A DNA stretch of 64,000 bases from Paralvinella palmiformis (GCA_025642065.1 JAODUP010000147.1:169001-233000), one strand, 5' to 3'. Positions 1 through 11,559 are shown, counted from the first letter of the stretch. The notes: generated from the sequence alone by a model not told the origin. Program-made: numbers and translations.

Positions 1-390
1 ACTAGGAACCATTTAATCGTATTGTTAGACGATATTACATCGTAACACACAGTAAAATGTGAAACGGACGGCCAATGTAATCTATATCCAGCATCTATAA
101 ACTTTAATAATGTTGCTTAAATCTGTATATTGCATAAATGGTATAATATCACGCCCGATAGATCTTTCTAAATAGATAGCAGCTTATCAGACACCTCCAT
201 TCCAGTTCTCACTGAATAATATAAGTGAATCAATATATTTTAAATAATTTAAATAGTAATATATATCTAACTAGGATGAATCAGATATTTATAATTCAAT
301 TTTCCTCTACACAGAATATATCATATGAAATCCTATTAGCTGATTTGTGTCATTATGATGTCTAACTACGCTATTTTATTTATTCTACAG

Positions 391-496
391 GTACAATAGT
401 AATTCATTTGATAATTGTAACCCCATTAGTACCATAGTAGAGGCTATTAGAGGGAGATGCCATTCACAGAAGGTTTCCTTTCCTACCTCGTTTTAA
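391..496 (+). other. weak candidate internal exon upstream of the cysteine-rich exon
   Basis: A good 3' splice-site shape (T-rich tract then CAG) ends at 390. An open stretch of 34 codons follows to a TAA at 494-496, with two cysteines and a hydrophilic composition. It could be an exon of the gene whose 3' end follows, but I see no recognisable domain, the possible donors are poor and its phase does not clearly fit the next exon. Positions 1-390 are AT-rich and look intronic, with nothing else I can support. Confidence 0.2.
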
Positions 497-631
497 TATC
501 AAAATATGCATGCATTAACTTAATACGCCCTCGTTTATTAAATTACCTTATTTACGTAATCACCTAAAACAAGTTTTAAGCAAATGCAACCCAACATCTA
601 TATCGATTCATCATCTTCTGTTACATTACAG

Positions 632-1083
632 GTTATCTTTCTGTGCGCTTTGCGGAACAAAGCCTCATTCCCGATCCCAAAAGCTCCTTAACTGATGATA
701 GTGCTAACACATGCGCAAAATTCAGTATTGGTGAGAATGCACAAATTCCACTATCCAGCCATTTTCGAATTCAGCTTCCACCTGACAAAGGATATCCCAT
801 CACCGTATCTCTGACAGGACACAACTTAAAATGTGGAGGCTCCTTCTATGTGACGTTAATATCTAGTGCCGAAACAAAAACGTGGATAGGTCGATGGTCT
901 ACCTGTACGTTATTAAAGAAAACGATGCCTGGAACCGAAGAAAACTGTCTCTATGAATGTCACTGTTCCGGATGTTGTGATGAAATTCAAATAATTAGAC
1001 AGCCAACCTCTATCAAGGATAGTTCCTGGTACCTGTGTGACATATCGCTGAAGTTTGTGCCAAGTACACAAAATATTGTATAG
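632..1083 (+). CDS. exon for a cysteine-rich extracellular module (partial gene)
   Basis: The exon begins after a strong acceptor (TTACATTACAG, ending 631) with two bases completing a codon. It stays open for about 150 codons to a TAG at 1081-1083. The peptide has at least nine cysteines, including a CHCSGCC cluster, and ends near SSWYLCDISLKFV, which suggests a disulfide-rich secreted module. I cannot name the domain; it may be a beta-sandwich companion to F5/8C-like modules, by loose resemblance only. The 5' exons would lie before the window. The TAG may be the true stop. Alternatively, a donor at 1063/1064 (CAA|GTACAC, phase 1) could splice in phase to an acceptor ending at 1223, joining this exon to the fibrinogen-like exons downstream. 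The exon itself is intact. Confidence 0.6.
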
Positions 1084-1234
1084 TTATAAATGGGTTAACT
1101 CAAACCACTGTATCTGAGTAGCTAAGATATATGATACTAAACGCCATTTTCTAACAACGTTTTGGGTGTTTGCGGATACCTAATGTGGCTTACAGCTAAT
1201 ATCAATTTGCCTCCGTATTACAGTTTTTCTTCAG

Positions 1235-2584
1235 TGCTCTAAATATCCATTGACTGGTGTACACAAATTTAACCTGGGTACGCAGCATAAATGTGAATTC
1301 CGAGATGTTTACTGCGACATGGAAACAGATGGGGGGCTGGACGGTAGGTTGATAACAAGACACTCATATACATATTTTTGTGCTGGATGCATTCTCGCTG
1401 CTCCGAGAACATTTCAGGTTTTATTAACGATTGTTTGTACTAGTACTTCACAAGCTTACATTCTGTAAGTCTGTCCAGTACATATGTACTAGTACAGTCA
1501 CGAGTTAATTGTTCTTTCTATAATAGAGCCTAAATCCCCCACTCAGGTGTGTGCGTATATGTATGTGCCTGCGCGCATGAGTGCATGCCTGTGTGCTTGC
1601 ATTTCTACTTGTATTTATCTCTAATTGTTTGCATTCATTTGTTCTTGTTAGTTAATGTACTAAACATATTCTAAAAGTACATAGGTTAGAAAAACAGGAG
1701 CAGCAATTCTAAAAAAACATTATAACTACCTATTTTCTTTGACAAATTTCCTACAGTTTGTGAGCCCAGGGACCACCATTTAGCCGTGTCGACAAAATAT
1801 TTATACGCATCTTTTACAATGAATACAGTTCTTTTTGTATGTTTTATCCAGTTTTGTTGTGATGTATGAAGTTGACGGCCCGATTATGTGTCACCGATAG
1901 GAATCTCTTCATATTTACATTCTAGGTTTTGTTGAGACGGAAGGATGGATCAGAAGATTTCACTAGAGATTGGCGATACTACGAACAAGGTTTCGGGTCA
2001 TTAACTGGATAATGTTGGGCTGGTAGTTGTTTTATTCAATGCTATTGCAACAATATTTAGTTTCCTTAGTTTAGGTAGATTATTATTTCATGGTTTAAAA
2101 ATCAAGGTGGATAACATCATACTAGAAGATGACCTATCCCTTGTTTGCAGTTTAAATAGAAGAACCGGTACGCCTAAATGGCATAACTATTAGTGCAGTT
2201 TTCCATTGACCTCTAACAACAAGTTCAAATTCTGATCTAATGAAGCCTGGAAGGTGTTTCAGTTTGATCGCATCTGTTCATTGCTTTTACATCGTTTACG
2301 CTTCGACGTATATATAATATCCGTATATTGGTATTGCATTATAGTTCTTATTTATCTATAGAGCTACAAAAGATTGAGATTTGCTGTAATTAATTTAGAT
2401 AATATATTTCCAGATAACGAGTTGATGCATTTAATGACTAATGGTGGTCGTACATATACTTCGTGGCTCGATGTGACCAATTATGAAGGAGAAGAACGTT
2501 TCGCCAAGTACAGCATTTCTGATAATTACACAATGCACATCAATGGATATGACGACAACTGTACTGCTCGTGCGTACATTCAAT
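1235..2584 (+). pseudogene. fibrinogen-related (FReD) domain, three exons, broken
   Basis: Three pieces match the start and middle of a fibrinogen C-terminal-like domain. Exon 1 (1235-1343, or from 1224 with the earlier acceptor) has YPLTGVHKFNLG and VYCDMETDGG. Exon 2 (1926-2022) has RRKDGSEDFTRDWRYYEQGF. Exon 3 (2414-2584) has NELMHLMTNGG and YEGEERFAKYS. The junctions ACG|GTAGGT, TCTAG|GTT, GCTG|GTAGTT and TTTCCAG|AT fit the domain in phase. Two lesions are seen. A run of six G at 1331-1336 shifts the frame where the family has GGW-T-V, and exon 2 has TAA at 2010-2012 where a Glu codon is usual. The calcium-binding and ligand-pocket part of the domain is not found after 2584, where microsatellite begins. 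Such domains act in secreted lectin-like recognition proteins, for example mollusc FREPs. This copy looks dead unless the lesions are sequence errors. Confidence 0.75.
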
Positions 2585-2599
2585 AGAAAAGTCACACCA

Positions 2600-2614
2600 C
2601 ACACACACACATAA

Positions 2615-2681
<67 letters not shown>

Positions 2682-2692
2682 AACACACACAA

Positions 2693-2724
<32 letters not shown>

Positions 2725-2755
2725 ATATTATATATATATATATATATATATTGAG
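2600..2755. repeat. compound (CA)n/(TA)n microsatellite
   Basis: Alternating CA-rich and long TA tracts run from just after the last fibrinogen-like exon to a short GAGAGA tract at 2753-2760. Open frames across it are artefacts of the repeat. Confidence 0.95.
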
Positions 2756-2760
2756 AGAGA

Positions 2761-3562
2761 GGCATTTTCTGGTCCCTTTGCTACATTTTCCCGTCGGTCC
2801 AGATGTGACACTTTTAACTGTCTATGGGTCCTTTTGTAACATGTCATCACTATTTATATCGTCCTCATCGTACTGATAGATCGTAGATAGATAGTTAATA
2901 GATAGTTGAAATTTTCGCGTCCTTTCTGCGTAAATCTGTGTTCCACTTTGTTCGATCCACAAGGTGGCAGCAGCTGCACAGCCACTTGGCTTGTATTGAA
3001 CCTTGTTATATCAAACCTAATATTAAATTGTTTTCTGTTAAATATTTGCAATTCCCTCTAAGGGTGTATACCTAGTGGCGGATTCAGGCTGAAGGGCACA
3101 TTAAAAATCCTATTTCGGGACATAAGCCAGACCCACGCCTGGATCCATCCATGCATACCACTGTTATGTACAGTTACATTGTGTATGTAAAATATAGACA
3201 GAATGTATACCATATATTTTATCAAAGTATCTTTCCGTGCTGACATGTTTCTTAAAGTAGTATTCTAATTTGATACCTACAATCGCCACTTCCACCACCT
3301 AGTGTAACACAAAAGGCCGTATTTGACATGTTCGATTATTATGGTGTTTTTACTAAATTAAGTTATCTTTCCCATATTAATTTTCCCACACATAATCACC
3401 TAAATACATAGGTAGCACCATTGACCTAAATATAAAACTAGACCGAGCAGTCAGTAGCGTTTAAATTGGCCGCCATCACCAAACAGCTCTGACTTCCGGC
3501 AAGGGAAAAAGCAGCGTTGAAGCGGCTGCACTTCGAGTTATGAAATGGGCTGACAAAATTTC
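2761..3562. other. no recognisable feature
   Basis: AT-rich sequence with only short, low-quality open frames on either strand. I see no domain, splice pair or repeat shared with the rest of the window. Confidence 0.6.
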
Positions 3563-4647
3563 ATGGGTTTGATGCCTTGTTTCTTATTGAATTAATTTTA
3601 TAATACCAATTTTCACCATTAATATTTATAAATATTAATTACCATCACAGCTGGCCCTGTCTCCTGTATAGGTCTCCTATCTGTTAATACCTTCCTCTTT
3701 GATTTCAGTGGATGCATGCGGTGGATTTGGCACATCAAAAATAGTTGGAATAGCATTCTAGATAAATTGTCTGGTTCATGAATTCCGTTTTAGTGAAATG
3801 CATATCATATACATTCTACAATTAGTATTCAAGTAATTTAAATCTTTCCTCATCATATATCTGCCCAACAACAATTAATACTTCTGTCAATTAATACTTC
3901 TGTCAATAGAAAAAATAACAAAATTAATGTTTCTACCACTAGTTGAGGTATTTAATAATTAATTTCATAACATTTAAATTATAAATAGAAGTCCATATAT
4001 ATCAATAAGTACCAATTGCTTACGTTTAAAAATAAATATGGATGCAGATGATCATGTAAATACTCAGCTACTTATAATTATTGTAATTAGGGAAAAATTA
4101 TCTGATTACAGTAATGTAATTTTAGAAGTCCAATTTTATTATTAACAATAATAAAGTAAAATATACCTCCCGCCCATAACATCTTCAGTGGCTCCATACA
4201 TGTAACTGTAAGCTTATGTATATCTTACATACTCATTTTGTGATTAATAGGTTCAATAAAATTTAATCAGATTTTGTCTGAAACAAATATAGATCTAGAT
4301 AGATCTTGCTTGGGCCTACTGCTTGGGTCATGTCAAGTAGGGGCGTGTCTACTTCAAATTGTTATGCTTATTTTTTAAATATCCTTTATTTTTAAAAAGC
4401 CAGATCATATCCAATTTTTACACTAGCTTTCATTTCCTTTCGGGGATGTCTTTATTTGTGCATACTTTTTCTGTTACTGCAACTAAAAGGGGCGCAGAAT
4501 GAACCAGTGCCATTAGGCGCCATGTTAACGAAGTGAGCTGTCCGTGACAATCTACCTCCGGTCGCTAGGGCCCTGGCACTCCATGAATTCAAAATGGCGT
4601 CCCATGTTAAAACGCGAAGTAACACGTGTTGTTATAAATAGTCCTTG
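3563..4647 (+). repeat. 1.08 kb interspersed repeat, copy 1
   Basis: Matches 22100-23166 along its whole length with scattered substitutions and small indels. Both copies start at ATGGGTTTGATGCC and end at TATAAATAGTCYTTG. The unit has an AT-rich body and a GC-richer last 200 bp, including GCGCCATG and AAAATGGCG, and a TATAAATA box (4633-4640) at its very end. There are no clear inverted ends and no coding capacity. Here it abuts a truncated gypsy LTR; copy 2 abuts an unrelated coding relic, so the unit has its own boundaries. It may be a solo LTR or a non-autonomous element. Confidence 0.8.
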
Positions 4648-4717
4648 ATAAAGCCATGCGTTCTCAACTGGCGTTATCACTTATTAATTGTTCTACTGAA
4701 TAGAATATATTGAAACA
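4648..4717 (+). repeat. partial 5' LTR (R/U5 end only)
   Basis: These 70 bp match 9222-9291 with very few differences, from ATAAAGCCATGCG to TTGAAACA. The U3 part of the 3' LTR is missing here and is replaced by the 1.08 kb repeat ending in a TATA box. Confidence 0.85.
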
Positions 4718-4729
4718 TGGTGGCAGCGG
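4718..4729 (+). other. primer-binding site (probable)
   Basis: TGGTGGCAGCGG starts directly after the LTR's terminal CA. TGG at this position pairs with the CCA tail of a primer tRNA, as in most LTR retrotransposons. Which tRNA is used is not determined. Confidence 0.6.
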
Positions 4730-4857
4730 TTTGAAAAAGAAGCTAAATCCACGAACTATAAAGGTAACTAATCGTCAATTACCGTTCAAGCACATAAACA
4801 TACAAATTTGATGTTGGAACTGGATATTATTGAGGGATAATAAGTGAATCGAAGAAA

Positions 4858-6051
4858 ATGGCTGATGACGGCGACCACGTTGCTGCTAGCGCTAACAATC
4901 AAGCAGGTCCACCGCGTTTGTCTCACCTGAGAGTGAACCCTCCACAAACACTAACTATGATGGATTTGAAAGAAGAGGACTGGAAGTTGTGGAAGCAGGA
5001 CTGGAAGAATTATGCCAAAATTACCCAGCTTGATAAACATCGCGAAGATGTACAGACCTCTTTACTATTACATTGTGCAGGGAGGAACATTCTTAGAATA
5101 TGCAATGCATTAGAATTCACGACAGGTGAATCTGACACAAACCCACAAACTGTGCTCGAAAAGTTGGATGATTGTTTTACAGGCGAGATTAATGAAATAA
5201 TGGAACGATTCAATTTCAACAAAAGAAACCAAGCAATGGATGAAAATGTTGATAGTTATGTCACTTGCCTGAGAACTCTAGCAAAAACATGCAACTTCTG
5301 TGACACTTGTGGAGACAGTCTGATCCGTGACAGAATAATTATGGGAATCAGATATGAAGGTTATGAGAACAGTCAAGCTGATTTATTGAAGGCGGGTAAA
5401 CATACCCTCAATGAGTGTATTAACATTTGCCGCACTGCCGAAGCAACAAAAGGGCATATGAAACTGATGTCTTCAATTGTGAAAGAGGATATACACAAAG
5501 TCTCTGTGCGCTCCAAATATAACCCCAAGAGGCCAGTGAATGACAGAGGCAAGGATCAAAAGTACAGTGAAAAAGGAACTATGAGCAGATGTAAATTCTG
5601 TGGACAGGAACATGTTTTTAAGAAATCTGAATGTCCTGCATGGGGAGCTATCTGCAAGAAATGTCACCATCGAAACCATTTTGCTATTGTATGCAAGAAT
5701 AGCGACAATAAACCGAAGAAGGTCCATGCAGTTCAGAAATGTGAGAATGACTCCAGCAGTGATTCTAGCAGTGTCGACTACATTAATGCTGTACGTCATC
5801 ACATCTATACTGTCAGCGACGAGTTGAGAAAACCACTGTATGCGTCGATTAAAGTAAACAAACAGGCAGTGAAGTTTCAGATAGACCCTAGTAACACTAT
5901 AAATGTGATACCAAGAAGATTCAAGAAGAATATCCAACTATCGAATGCCAATACCACACTAGAAATGTGGAATGGTGCAACGACACATCCTATTGGCAAG
6001 TGTAGGATTAACATCAAGAATCTTCAGAATCAGAAAAAACAATTCTGTTGA
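4858..6051 (+). pseudogene. gypsy gag and protease region
   Basis: An open frame of 397 codons starts at an ATG 140 bp after the primer-binding site. Residues about 1-210 are a gag-like helical region (LEKLDDCF, a tract typical of gypsy Gag). Residues about 244-281 are a cysteine/histidine-rich zinc-knuckle-like segment with CKFCGQEH and CKKCHHRNHF, expected to bind RNA. From about 325 the retropepsin begins (PLYASIKVNKQAVKFQID). The family's catalytic D-T/S-G-A is here D-P-S-N, so the protease should be inactive. The frame ends early at 6051, and the rest of pol continues in another frame from about 6035, showing a frameshift. Confidence 0.85.
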
Positions 6052-7025
6052 ATTCATGATAGTGGATGAGCCTCTAATACCACTACTCGGACGGAAAGCT
6101 GCAGAACACATGCAACTTATCACCGTCAACTATGACAACCTAGCACAGATACATGCTACTCATGAATTTACAGAACCTACTGTACTGACTGACTATCCAG
6201 AAGTATTTGACGGTGGTCTGGGTACACTACCAGGAGTAATACATCTACATATCGATGATACTATCCAACCAATCTCTAGTAGAACCAGGAGAATACCCAT
6301 CATTCTGGAGAAAGAGGTATCCCGAGAACCGGACAACCTAGTGAAGCAAGATGTAATATGTCCAGTAAATGAGCCATCAGAACGGGTGAGTCAGATGGCA
6401 GTTACTACTCGTAAGTCAGGAGCCATCAGAATATGTATTGACCCGAGGCCTTTGAATGTAGCACTGAAGCATTCACACTACCAACTTCCAACAATAGATG
6501 AAGTTCTACCAAAACTAGTGAATGCACGAATAATATCCAAACTGGATCTAGAGCAGGCATTCTGGCACTGCAAACTAGATGAAGAGTCGAATAAACTCAC
6601 TACATTTGCAATTCACAAAGGCAGATTTAGATGGCTACGGTTACCATTTGGAACCAATGTGAGCAGTGAGGAGTTCCAGAAAAGGCTAAGCCAGGCTTTG
6701 GATGACATTGATGGAATAGTTTGTGTAGCAGATGGTATCCTTGTCTATGGTGTAGGTGATACAACAAAAGATGCTATGGAAGATCACCAGAAGAAGTTAA
6801 CACTATTGTTACAGAGATGCACCAAACTAGGAATTAAACTCAACAAGGCTAAATCAATGTTCTGTTGTACAGTAGTAGCGGTCCTCGGACATCTGATAAC
6901 CAGTGAAGGTCTAAAACCGGATCCAGGAAAGATTGATGCCATCCTGAAGATGCAACAACCTACCACAGTCCAGGAAGTACAAAGGCTCAATGTAACTGAA
7001 TTATCTGGCACGTTTCTTACCACAA
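6030..7025 (+). pseudogene. gypsy reverse transcriptase
   Basis: The frame open from 5972 to 7114 carries pol homology from about 6030. It starts with the end of protease and its linker (LLGRKAAEHM, YPEVFDGGLG), then RT: RICIDPRPLN, IISKLDLEQAFW (first catalytic aspartate present) and RWLRLPFGT. The catalytic YxDD-type motif, usually V-A-D-D in gypsy, reads VADGILVYG at about 6726-6752, so one metal-binding aspartate is lost. The homology ends at the second frameshift, about 7015-7050, after which RNase H continues in another frame. RT would copy the element RNA into DNA in particles; this copy is expected to be inactive. Confidence 0.88.
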
Positions 7026-7049
7026 TTATCATCAGTTATCCAACCTCTG

Positions 7050-7904
7050 ATGAAACTAACCAGGAAGGAGCAACCATGGATTTGGGGGCGAGAACAAGCG
7101 AAAGCATTCTCTGATGTGCAGAAACTGGTAACCCAAGCATCAGTTCTAACGTACTTTGATGTCAACAAACCTATCACTGTTCAGTGCGATTCAAGTGAAA
7201 AAGGAATGGGTGCAGTACTACTCCAAGATGGTCGACCTGTTGTGTATGCCAGCCGAGCACTACGATATACTGAAACAAAATATGCTCAGATAGAAAAGGA
7301 AATGCTCGCTATTTTCTGGAGTCTGGAGCGTTTTCACCAGTACACATTTGGAAAGCACATAGTAGTACAGAGTGACCATAAACCACTAGAATCATTGATG
7401 TGTAAGCCACTATCCAAAGCCCCGCGCAGACCACAAGGTATGATGATGCATCTTATGAAATATGATACAGAAATCATATATACCAAGGGAACCAACATAT
7501 TCATTGCTGACATGCTATCACGTGCATATGTGAACTACCCTAATACTGAACAATCTGACTTAGAACATATAAATGCTGTTCAACATTTTCCAATCTGTCA
7601 GGAACATTTGAAACAGATACAGCTTGAGACTGAAAGAGATGATAACCTTCAAGCTCTAAAACAAATCATCATGCATGGATGGCCAGACCAGAAATCCGAT
7701 ATACCACCTAATTTGATACCATACTATGGTATGCGTGATGAATTAACCACACAGAATGGTCTTGTTTTCAAAGGTGAACAGATCGTCATACCCATTGGTC
7801 TTCGAGCTGACATGAAGAAAACAGTTCATCCATCGCATATTGGGATTGAAGGTTGTTTAAGAAGAGCCAGAGAATTTCTCTTCTGGCCTGGTATGTCATC
7901 ATAA
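7050..7904 (+). pseudogene. gypsy RNase H and start of integrase
   Basis: Frame of 284 codons. RNase H motifs are VQCDSSEKGMGAVLLQDGRP (first aspartate), YAQIEKEMLAIFWSLERF (glutamate) and VQSDHKPLESL (aspartate). MLSRAY marks the domain end. The integrase N-terminal zinc-binding region starts near HPSHIGIEGCLRRAREFLFW. The frame stops at a TAA (7902-7904) inside the zinc-binding domain. The next frame, from 7941, is in register, so this is a nonsense mutation. Confidence 0.88.
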
Positions 7905-8339
7905 CTGAAACAATACATCAGTACGTGTGAAACATGCCGAATGTTCGAAATAGCACCAGCTAAGGAAACCCTGATGTCTCACGATGTACCCGACGGACCT
8001 TGGCACAAAGTAGGGATTGACCTACTCACCCACAAATCAATTGACTATGTAATAACAGTGGACTATTTCTCCAACTTCTGGGAAATTGATAAACTTAATC
8101 GTACAACCTCGAATGCTGTGATTAAACAAATCAAAGCACACTTTTCAAGATACGGCATACCAACTACGGTTATGACGGACAATGGGCCTCAGGTCACAAC
8201 AGAGGAGTTGCGTAAATTTGCACAGAAGTATGACTTTGAACATGTTACATCCAGTCCACACTACCCGCGGTCCAATGGGAAGGTTGAAGCAGCAGTAAAA
8301 TCAGCCAAACGTATGCTGAAGAAAACACGTGAATCATGA
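7905..8339 (+). pseudogene. gypsy integrase catalytic core
   Basis: It continues in register after the stop at 7902. The CETC pair of the zinc-binding domain lies just before 7941. The core then shows KVGIDLL (first D), VMTDNGPQ (second D) and SNGKVEAAVKSAK (E), the DDE triad of retroviral-type integrases. A TGA at 8337-8339 ends it, again in register with the following frame. All three catalytic residues are present although the protein is interrupted. Confidence 0.88.
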
Positions 8340-8360
8340 GCTGATCAGTATCTGGCATTA

Positions 8361-8822
8361 TTGGACATTCGCAACACACCCACAAGCGACCTACCTAGCC
8401 CAGCCCAACGTCTAATGAATAAACGTACACGTACATTACTACCAATGAGTGATCGTTTGCAGGAGCCCGCTTTACGCACAGACGCAAAGTCAAAGTTACA
8501 ATATGCTAAATACCAACAAGCAGCATATTATAACCGAAATGCCAAAGACTTAGTTGTTCTAGAAGAAGGCAGTGTAGTAAGGATGAAGCGATATTCTCCA
8601 AATGTTACATGGAAAAAGGGTGTTATAACCAAACATCTAGATGAAATATCATATCAAGTGGATACAGATTCTGGAACTTACCGCCGCAACCGATCTTACT
8701 TGCGCAAGACCAATGAATCAGACCCTCTAAATGATGCCTATTCATCAACCACCAATGCCAAAGTGAAGCGTTATGTAGCTGACCAACCAGCAATGAGTGA
8801 TTACAGCTACACCAGTAAGTGA
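8361..8822 (+). pseudogene. gypsy integrase C-terminal region
   Basis: In register with the core. It has RNTPTSDLPSPAQRLMNKRT, typical of the end of the integrase core, and EGSVVRMKRYS with WKKGVITK, typical of the SH3-like C-terminal domain. It is followed by a hydrophilic tail and a stop at 8820-8822. Downstream, 8845-8925 holds two imperfect copies of a unit of about 36 bp (CGTCTACCCAGCAGAACA), so the original pol end may extend into it. Confidence 0.82.
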
Positions 8823-9074
8823 AGATGTCTATAATGACACACTAACGTCTACCCAGCAGAACAACACACCTGCTCCAATGCCAACGTCTACCCAGCAGAA
8901 CACCACATCTGCTCCAATGCCGAAATCGACTCGTGTATAACAAAGATCAACCAATGGAATAGCACCAGCAAAATTAAACCTATGAACAATATTGAAGTGT
9001 TTATTCATATCACCACTGATTTAATCATTTTGATTTACAGATATCATACATTGTTTGGTAACTTCAAAAACAAT

Positions 9075-9087
9075 GGAAAAAGAAGGA
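9075..9087 (+). other. polypurine tract
   Basis: GGAAAAAGAAGGA lies immediately before the TG of the 3' LTR, where plus-strand priming occurs in LTR retrotransposons. Confidence 0.7.
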
Positions 9088-9291
9088 TGTTGTAATATCC
9101 ACTAGTTTTAATTATATAAGTATAGTCTTATATTGTGGCACAGCTACTACTACTCCTATGTATATAATGATATCGCCCTATTGTGGTGCCACCTACCGAT
9201 TTGTTGTCTATTGTTAGCCTAATAAAGCCATGCGTTCTCAACTGCCGTTATCACTTATTAATTGTTCTACTGAATAGAACATATTGAAACA
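9088..9291 (+). repeat. 3' LTR of the gypsy element (204 bp)
   Basis: It starts TGTTG and ends GAAACA, the usual TG...CA form. It contains an AATAAA signal at 9221-9226, and its last 70 bp match the 5' LTR remnant. U3 is about 130 bp. Confidence 0.85.
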
Positions 9292-11559
9292 ATTTATTTG
9301 CTGTTTTCAAAGCCAGCCATTGTATTTTTAGCAGATTTTAAAGGTGCGCGTTGGGCAGAGATTTCTGAGAGATTTGCAATGTTTAATGACTATGCAGTGA
9401 CACATATATTCTGTACTGCACTGAAATACATTGACGCATTTATTGACAACCGATTAGTGAGAGATCTGTATTTCTATACATTCTCATGTTGTATTACCCT
9501 AACGAACAAGAAACATAGAATACGCTAATACATCATACAACTTATTTGATTTGAAGTAATATGTGAGTGCATTTAGATCAGCGCCTATTATAACCAATGA
9601 AACGTTTAATAGCCTTTGAAGAATACCGCATTGTAATATCGTCCGCAAATAAACTCAAATAGTCAAGGCCTTTGGTAAGTTATGTGTGTACATGACAAAG
9701 AGTAAAGCCATAACATTTTGTTAGTAATAGTTAATTTCGTTATCATATTGCTTTAATTCAAGAATAGTGCGTGTAGATTGATGTGTATGATGTATCTTGA
9801 TTGTTTTGAAAGTATTACATAAAATATGTGCTTATCCTGGATTACTATGGCTAACACTGATATTCTTAGATATGTTTACGAGTTATGTATGCTATAGTGT
9901 CAACTGGGAAAACAAAAAGCGAGCAGTTCCTCCTACATTAACACTTCGTCATCGTGAACAGTTCGTCCTCATCGACAGTTCGTCGGTCATTTTTTATGCA
10001 CGATATGGGATCATAACGCACCCAAGTATACAGGCTATTATTTTTTGAAACTGTGGTCATTTTGTTGCCAAACTCCAGTTTAAACCAGGGCTTTAAAGCT
10101 GATAACCGTGCAATGAATCGAAATTTGCTGCAAGATTTTTATAATCAGGTACCTGGGATCAAATGCCTGTAATACGTATTTCTTTCATTTATCCAACTAT
10201 ATACTTCAAAGTGGCATTTAATGAGCAATATATCACATTTGTGATAAATTAAGTATTTAATAACAAAAATTAAAATAAAACGCACAACAAAATTCCTTTT
10301 CTACTTTAACAGGTAATTGAGAGTGTGGCAATTATTGGTATTATTAACTTGTTATTTAATAACATATTTCAAATTATATGTTTATTTGTTTTTTCTTCGT
10401 GTTTAGAAAGATAGGGTGTAGTTGGATAAATTCACGTAGGGCATTGAAACATCCTGATTATATATTAAAGTATGTATGAGGTATCGAGGGGTACCTGGTT
10501 ACACTTTCCGATGCAATTACCTAGATGCCTTTACCAAAGAGCCCAGTTTTACCTCACTTTCGTACCTCTATCGTTTCATAGTGTTTATGATTGTGAAAAC
10601 CTTTTATTTAATATATATTACGATGTAATAGTGAAGAACCAAAGGGAATCATCCTCACACAATATTCAGATCTTCATATATGACATGTTCATCGAAAATT
10701 AAAAGATAATGATAATCGCTTTGAATCTATTCCTGTAGAATAGCCCAAGTTTTATAAATCTCGAAATATATATCCTTCTGTTACTTTCACCTTGATGTCT
10801 TTGAGATACATGTCATCTTGAGCATAGAGCACCGAAAGGATGACATTAGCACCTGTGTTTTCAGATAGGGATACTCTATTCAGTTCATCAAGGGCACTTA
10901 GCCAATGATGAAGAAACATAATCTAGCATTTCTTAAAACGTATTAATGTTAATGGCCTGCTTAAAGGGGTCAGTCTTCTACACTACCATGCGAATAATGA
11001 TTTCCAAAAACTTAAATCAATAATCAAATGAATAAATGGAAACCTGTTATCGACTCTGCAACATATGAAATGACTGATGACTTTCATCATTAAACAGTGG
11101 ACTATCAAAAACGTTAATTTAAGCCAATTACATATAAGCAGAATGGAAGACAAAATAATTATTGGAAGATGGCATTTTTGGTTGGTTGAAAATAAACGCT
11201 CGATAAGATTTCGTTACCCAAATTCTGATCTCCTACGAACAGCGTACTGCAGTACACTTAAACATAATACTTTTAAAACTAAAATACGAGTTTATATATG
11301 CATAATATATATTTTTAATCAACTATTTCTATTTCCGATTAAATCATAGAGTGTGGTAATAATGATTGCTAATTAATCCGATATAAGAAGAATACCTTCC
11401 GGCCCATTAGTATTACGAACAAGAAGAAAGCTGCTTTCATCTAACAGCTTTTATGGCTTCCTTAGTATATTTAAGTATTATTCAATAAAGATATATTGTG
11501 TCTTTCGTAAAAACTCGTTTAGTAAAGAGGAAGTAATATCAGACATAGGAATCAGACAT

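Larger units (their letters stand above)
4648..9291 (+). mobile_element. Ty3/gypsy LTR retrotransposon, inactive
   Basis: The element holds a partial 5' LTR, primer-binding site, gag, protease, reverse transcriptase, RNase H and integrase in the order RT-RH-IN, then a polypurine tract and a 3' LTR. That order defines Ty3/gypsy. The proteins resemble K02A2.6-like elements of invertebrates. The reading frame is broken by two frameshifts and two in-frame stops, and key residues of protease and RT are changed, so it cannot move by itself. The right end abuts copy A of the segmental duplication. The left end abuts the 1.08 kb repeat, and no target-site duplication is evident. Confidence 0.9.

Noticed and set aside
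2431..2718. Minus-strand frame of 95 codons with Cys-Val and Ile-Tyr repeats
   Set aside because: It is the translation of the CA/TA microsatellite and the antisense of the fibrinogen-like exon.
5473..5937. Minus-strand frame of 154 codons inside gypsy gag
   Set aside because: Antisense shadow of the gag/protease frame; no motif and no independent support.
9298..9528. 76-codon plus frame at the start of copy A
   Set aside because: The homologous stretch in copy B does not preserve the frame, so it is non-coding.
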